A stretch of 64,000 nt of DNA, from positions 30,601,447-30,665,446 of the forward strand of contig NC_089984.1 in NCBI RefSeq assembly GCF_036417845.1. Reading direction: 5' to 3'. Positions 60,450 through 64,000 of the stretch are shown piece after piece. Below the pieces are notes generated by a model that saw only the letters and a list, made by a program, of their open reading frames with translations, was not told the origin of the DNA and did no database searches. The position numbers were made by a program, and so were the translations under genes. Within the stretch, counting starts at the first letter, position 1, and each line of letters begins with the position of its first letter. Source of the DNA: Apteryx mantelli. Taxonomy: Eukaryota; Chordata; Aves; Apterygiformes; Apterygidae.

Positions 60450-63220
60450 TGAGCGGCAGCGCGGGGTGCTGGGCTGCGCAGGCATCCGGGCCGTCCTCAG
60501 CATCGCTGTAGGAGCGCCAAGGAATACTGGGGACTCGTCCTACTTGGGTATCTTTGGGTTTGTATCTCTTCTGCCGGAAAAGGGAGGATTTCTTGCAATG
60601 CCACGATGCAATACCATATGAGACAGTGCAGAAGGGCTTTTCAGTGCTGTACGCGGAGCTCCTGGTGCGCTCCTATGGCTTCTGCCTGGAACGACCCTTG
60701 GGTACCTATGCGCTTGGCTTCCTGTTGTCTGCTAGGAGACACAGTACGTACGTTATTGCCATCCTGCGCAGATCAAGGTTGCAGGCAGGCCTCCTTTTCT
60801 CAGCCCAGGAGCTACCCTCCCAATCACGTGTCATTGCCCCTCCGCTAGAGTTTCATGCTCCCTCGGGCCTGCGTTGCTCTCCATCCCTTTTCTCCCCAAG
60901 TACATGCAGGAAAGCAAACTGCACATTCATAAAAAAAAAAAAAAAGGAAAAAAGAAAAAAAACACGAGAGAGAAGAGGTATTTGCATTCACAGAATGGAT
61001 GTTCAAGTGCACCACTGCTTCCTCAACTGCAGAAATGCTTGGTGCTTTCAAACACGCTTTGTGGAGAGGTATTACTCTCTGTTTACACAAGATCCACATA
61101 GTCACTGACAGGCAGATTCCCCTCTGGTGCAGAGCAGGGCAGCTTAGCATTTTCTGTGTATGAATTCCAGCAACTGAGGAATTGGCAACGATGAATTTTT
61201 GTGGTCAGCTGCCGTAAGGAGCACTGTTGGCTCGCTGGAGCAGCGGAGAGCGCTGGGGAAGCCGCGGAGGGCAGAGCCGCCCCGGCCGGAGCAGGCTGGC
61301 CCCGAAGCACCGGCCATCGGCTCTGGGCTGGCGCCTGCCCCCGGTGCGTGGTGGGGCCGTAGCTTCTCATGGGGACTCTGCCTTTTTTGGAAGGTGCTTG
61401 TTTGGCACATGCGATTTTGATGCCTGCCTAAAATACCATCGACTTCTTTGGAGTAATCCTGATTTGGTTTTGAATAAACAAGACTGAAAATGGGCCACGG
61501 CACAAAGATTTTGAGATGGCAAGTAAATATGTTGTTCGCTGTGGCCAGAAGCGTTAAATGTTGCAGGTACTTAAGTTAGGCAGCCGGCGGGGTGATTGGA
61601 GACCTGACTTTGAGAGGACTCGTGGTCCCTGCTGAAATGGAATGGGAGCTGCGCAATCCCTGCACGTTCAGCAATCAGGGACATGTATTTTAGGTGCACA
61701 AAAGCTGTGCCTTTGACCAGCACCCAGAAGGTATGTATTTCCTGGCTAAGACTGGCTTCATTTTTTATCAGTAATTGTTTAATTTCTATGCTGGGACAGG
61801 CCAGCACAGTATAAACAGAAGAATAATCAGACTCACTGCAATTGTATTCAAACTGCTTGGAGTTCATAAAGCAGAAGAAAAATTACCCCTGTGTACTCCT
61901 GTGTTTTACATTTACCTAACAAGCTCACTGAATGGCAGGAGAGCGGTGCATAGTCAGGTGCGGTATGGACAGTGTGTGCTCAGCGGTGATATTTATTAAT
62001 ATAGTTGTGCAGCTGCTAAGGTATTTTTTTTTAGTGTTTGCATTTAACCATGAGACAACCAGGTCAAAGGCACGGGAAGGAAAGGGCAGAAGGTAAAAGA
62101 AGACAGAACATGCCCTTTTTCTTTTTGACATCTTTGACAACTGTTGCATTGATGTGCAGAAAGCATCATGCCATGGGTGCAAAGCATCCAGTGTTTAGCT
62201 GGAAACTGTAAGCGGAGGGAAGCTTCAGTTTGCCCAGCCCATCATCCACGACGTGTCTGTGCTGCTGCTGTGCTGGAGCATGCAAAGAGAGTTAATCTGC
62301 CCAGGCAGAGCATGCAGCCTGCGAGGGAGAGGATTAGGAATCGGTTTTCGGTATTTCATGGTTAAGCTGGGCACGGTCGCCCCATCTGTCGCGTGTGATG
62401 CGACTCCCGGGTCTGCCTCCCGCATGAGGAATGGCTGCGGTGCCGTCTCTGCCGTTGTTCCCGTGCCGTAGCAGCCTGCGGAGCCCGTTTCCCCTCGCTA
62501 AGTGCTGCGGCCACAGGGAGAGGCTCAGCACGGAGACGCGGCAGGAATCGCAGGCTTGTGACCGGCTTGCCCAGGCTTACAGGGCAACCAGGAAATTCGG
62601 TGCCAGCTCTGGATAGGCTAACGGGTGTTAAAGGCTGTGATAGCCACGTGGAGAAACGCTAAAGAATACAAAGGAAAAGCATGCTCCGAGGAAGGACGGG
62701 CCAGGAAGCTGGCTGCCCTCCTTCCCCGAGCCCTCGTAACCCGGTCCCTGCTGGCCACTCTTCTTGGCTCGCTGCGTGCAGCTGGCTCTGCTCATTCCCA
62801 AATCCCTGCTGGCTCTTCCTCCCGGCTCCTCACCTTCCCCAGTGCCTGCTGGCTGCTGCTGCTGGCTGTTCTGCGTCCCCCTTCCCGGCCAGCTCTCCTC
62901 CTTCCCCAGCCCTGGCTGCCCGCACTTGCAGATATCTCTCCTTTCCCAGCCTGTGCAGACTCTTGGGCATCTTTTCCCTGGTCGTCCGAGTTCAGCGCGC
63001 AGTGCTGCTGCCTTGCAACGTTCAGCGTCAGCAGTGACACTTCCAATAGCTATTGTATTGCTTGAGAAATGCAGAAGTCCAGGGTCCCTCTGAAAAAATG
63101 GTTCATGCCAATGCTATAAATGTACCCAGGAGCTTTTGCTAAAGTTGTTGCCTATGCGACATTGAAAGAGTAGTTCATGATCTGGTTGGGCTCCTCCCTG
63201 CAGACCCACAGCATAGGAAG
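60450..63220. other. Intronic DNA, no exon seen
   Basis: A CpG-rich patch at about 61205-61350, an A-rich tract at 60931-60962 and moderate CpG content at 62390-62560. Pyrimidine-rich sequence lies at 62700-62960. No frame is recognisable as a protein. Confidence 0.45.
60931..60962. repeat. A-rich low-complexity tract
   Basis: A15 followed by short A-runs broken by G. It could be the tail of an old retrocopy, but the 5' flank is not recognisable. Confidence 0.85.
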
Positions 63221-63225
63221 GTCCA

Positions 63226-63295
63226 GTCCAGGGCTCATATAAATCAGTGGAAGTCGTGTCACTGAATTCAGCCAGGACAGGACTTGGCTGGAAAA
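63226..63295. repeat. Ancient palindromic repeat remnant
   Basis: ATATAAATCAGTGGAAGTC, then TGTCACTGAATTCAGCCAGG and ACAGGACTTGGC resemble an old amniote element that I recall as ATCAGTGGAAGTCTTGCC, ACTGACTTCAGTGGGAGC, AGGACTTGGCC. The two halves are imperfect inverted copies (CAGTGGAAGTC and the GACTTCAGTG-type sequence). Confidence 0.45.
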
Positions 63296-63299
63296 GTTG

Positions 63300-64000
63300 C
63301 TTCCTTTGCAGGAAAGAAGGGATTTAGTTCTTTTGCACCTTTTTTTCTTTTTTTGTCATCAAAGTGTTTTATTTTTACAAGTAAAATGGGTGCTATCCCA
63401 ACTAATTTTAGATAATGTGGATGTGTGCTGCCTGGCTTTGTTTTTTGCCTACCTAGTTATTGAATGCTTGACCCCTAAGCTCCTCTGGATATTCTTCTCA
63501 ACCTTAAATTAGTGGGGAAGAAACTTTTTCCTAAATATCATGTATTTCTAACTTAAGCCTGGAGTGTTTGCTTCCCTACAGAAATGGGATGCTGCTGTAG
63601 GTAGGAGGCTTTGTGATATAAGAATTACTTCTATTGATTCTTATCTAATACAGATATTTTTGTAACACTTTTTTCCCTGTAGTGACAGATAAGGATTTGC
63701 TATAGTTTTTATATTCTTCTCTCTTCTCCCATTTCCCACTTCTATGATTTTCTTATTGCTGCAGCAGACAGTGATTTGACAAGCTACAGTTGGTTTCCAT
63801 TCTTGTAGGTATTTTTATTCTTTTGAGCTAACACGCAGTAATTGCTGTCATTTTCACTGAAAATTAGACATACAAGTAGCCATAGTCACTTGTTCTCATT
63901 TGCTGCCTGTTTTTCAGAATAATGGAAGATGCTAAGGTACGGTTAGTGCTTAAAACTAAGCTTCAGCGTGATCAAGTGGAGAATACTGATCGTCTATGAA
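63300..64000. other. Intronic DNA at the right edge
   Basis: AT-rich unique sequence, with T-rich tracts near 63340-63380. No acceptor followed by NEURL1 exon 2 is seen before the edge. Confidence 0.45.

Larger units (their letters stand above)
21888..64000 (+). other. NEURL1: NEURL1 intron 1, partial (over 42 kb)
   Basis: From the GT donor at 21888 to the right edge I find no exon encoding the expected second segment of NEURL1. In mammals that segment begins SIGGPFPV and leads into the first NHR domain. A very long first intron is also the mammalian arrangement. Separate entries list the repeats, CpG patches and possible regulatory elements inside it. Confidence 0.75.

Noticed and set aside
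1-64000. CRISPR arrays, bacterial operons, prophage, endogenous retrovirus, tRNA or rRNA genes
   Set aside because: None is seen. There are no regularly spaced repeats, no paired LTRs and no tRNA-like B box in a foldable context. The split genes and CpG islands show vertebrate nuclear DNA.

Overview
The window is vertebrate nuclear DNA, and the best fit is a bird or another sauropsid. It holds split genes with GT-AG junctions, CpG-island promoters around both gene starts, a 5'-truncated CR1-type LINE, and several very old MIR-like and palindromic repeat remnants. There is no operon-style packing. Only two protein-coding genes can be supported. They match the human 10q24.33 order CALHM2-CALHM1-CALHM3-NEURL1, with the same divergent orientation.

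Left end (1-2500, minus strand): the first two coding exons of CALHM3. Exon 1 is 1554-1840 and exon 2 is 432-687. Together they encode residues 1-181 in a continuous frame. The last exon lies beyond the left edge. The gene starts inside a CpG-rich block (about 1400-2500) that also carries a good TATA box facing the other way (2362-2369).

Middle (about 2530-20950): roughly 18 kb of intergenic DNA in which I find no convincing exon. It holds low-complexity tracts and MIR-like remnants.

NEURL1 promoter and first exon (about 20990-22130, plus strand): a dense CpG island with a tandem E-box repeat, pentamer repeats, two upstream ATGs, and a short coding exon at 21803-21887. That exon encodes the predicted myristoylated N-terminus, which begins MGSSFSSIPALPRG, and ends in phase 1 at a GT donor.

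Right two thirds (21888-64000): the first intron of NEURL1, still open at the right edge. I see no second NEURL1 exon. The intron contains a CR1 fragment (about 26735-27240), MIR-like pieces, ancient inverted-repeat elements, several unexplained CpG-rich patches (about 34985-35230, 39090-39540, 41640-42040) and AT-rich stretches that look like conserved regulatory DNA. Near 60380-60448 there is a possible alternative first exon, whose ATG sits in a GNRA-capped hairpin and whose donor has the right phase for NEURL1 exon 2.

The two genes do not act in one pathway. CALHM3 is a subunit of a large-pore ATP-release channel. NEURL1 is a RING E3 ubiquitin ligase acting on Notch ligands and neuronal translation. 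Their adjacency is conserved synteny. I found no previously undescribed multi-gene system. The most interesting material is regulatory: the NEURL1 5' leader, the intronic CpG patches and the 60.1-60.45 kb region.
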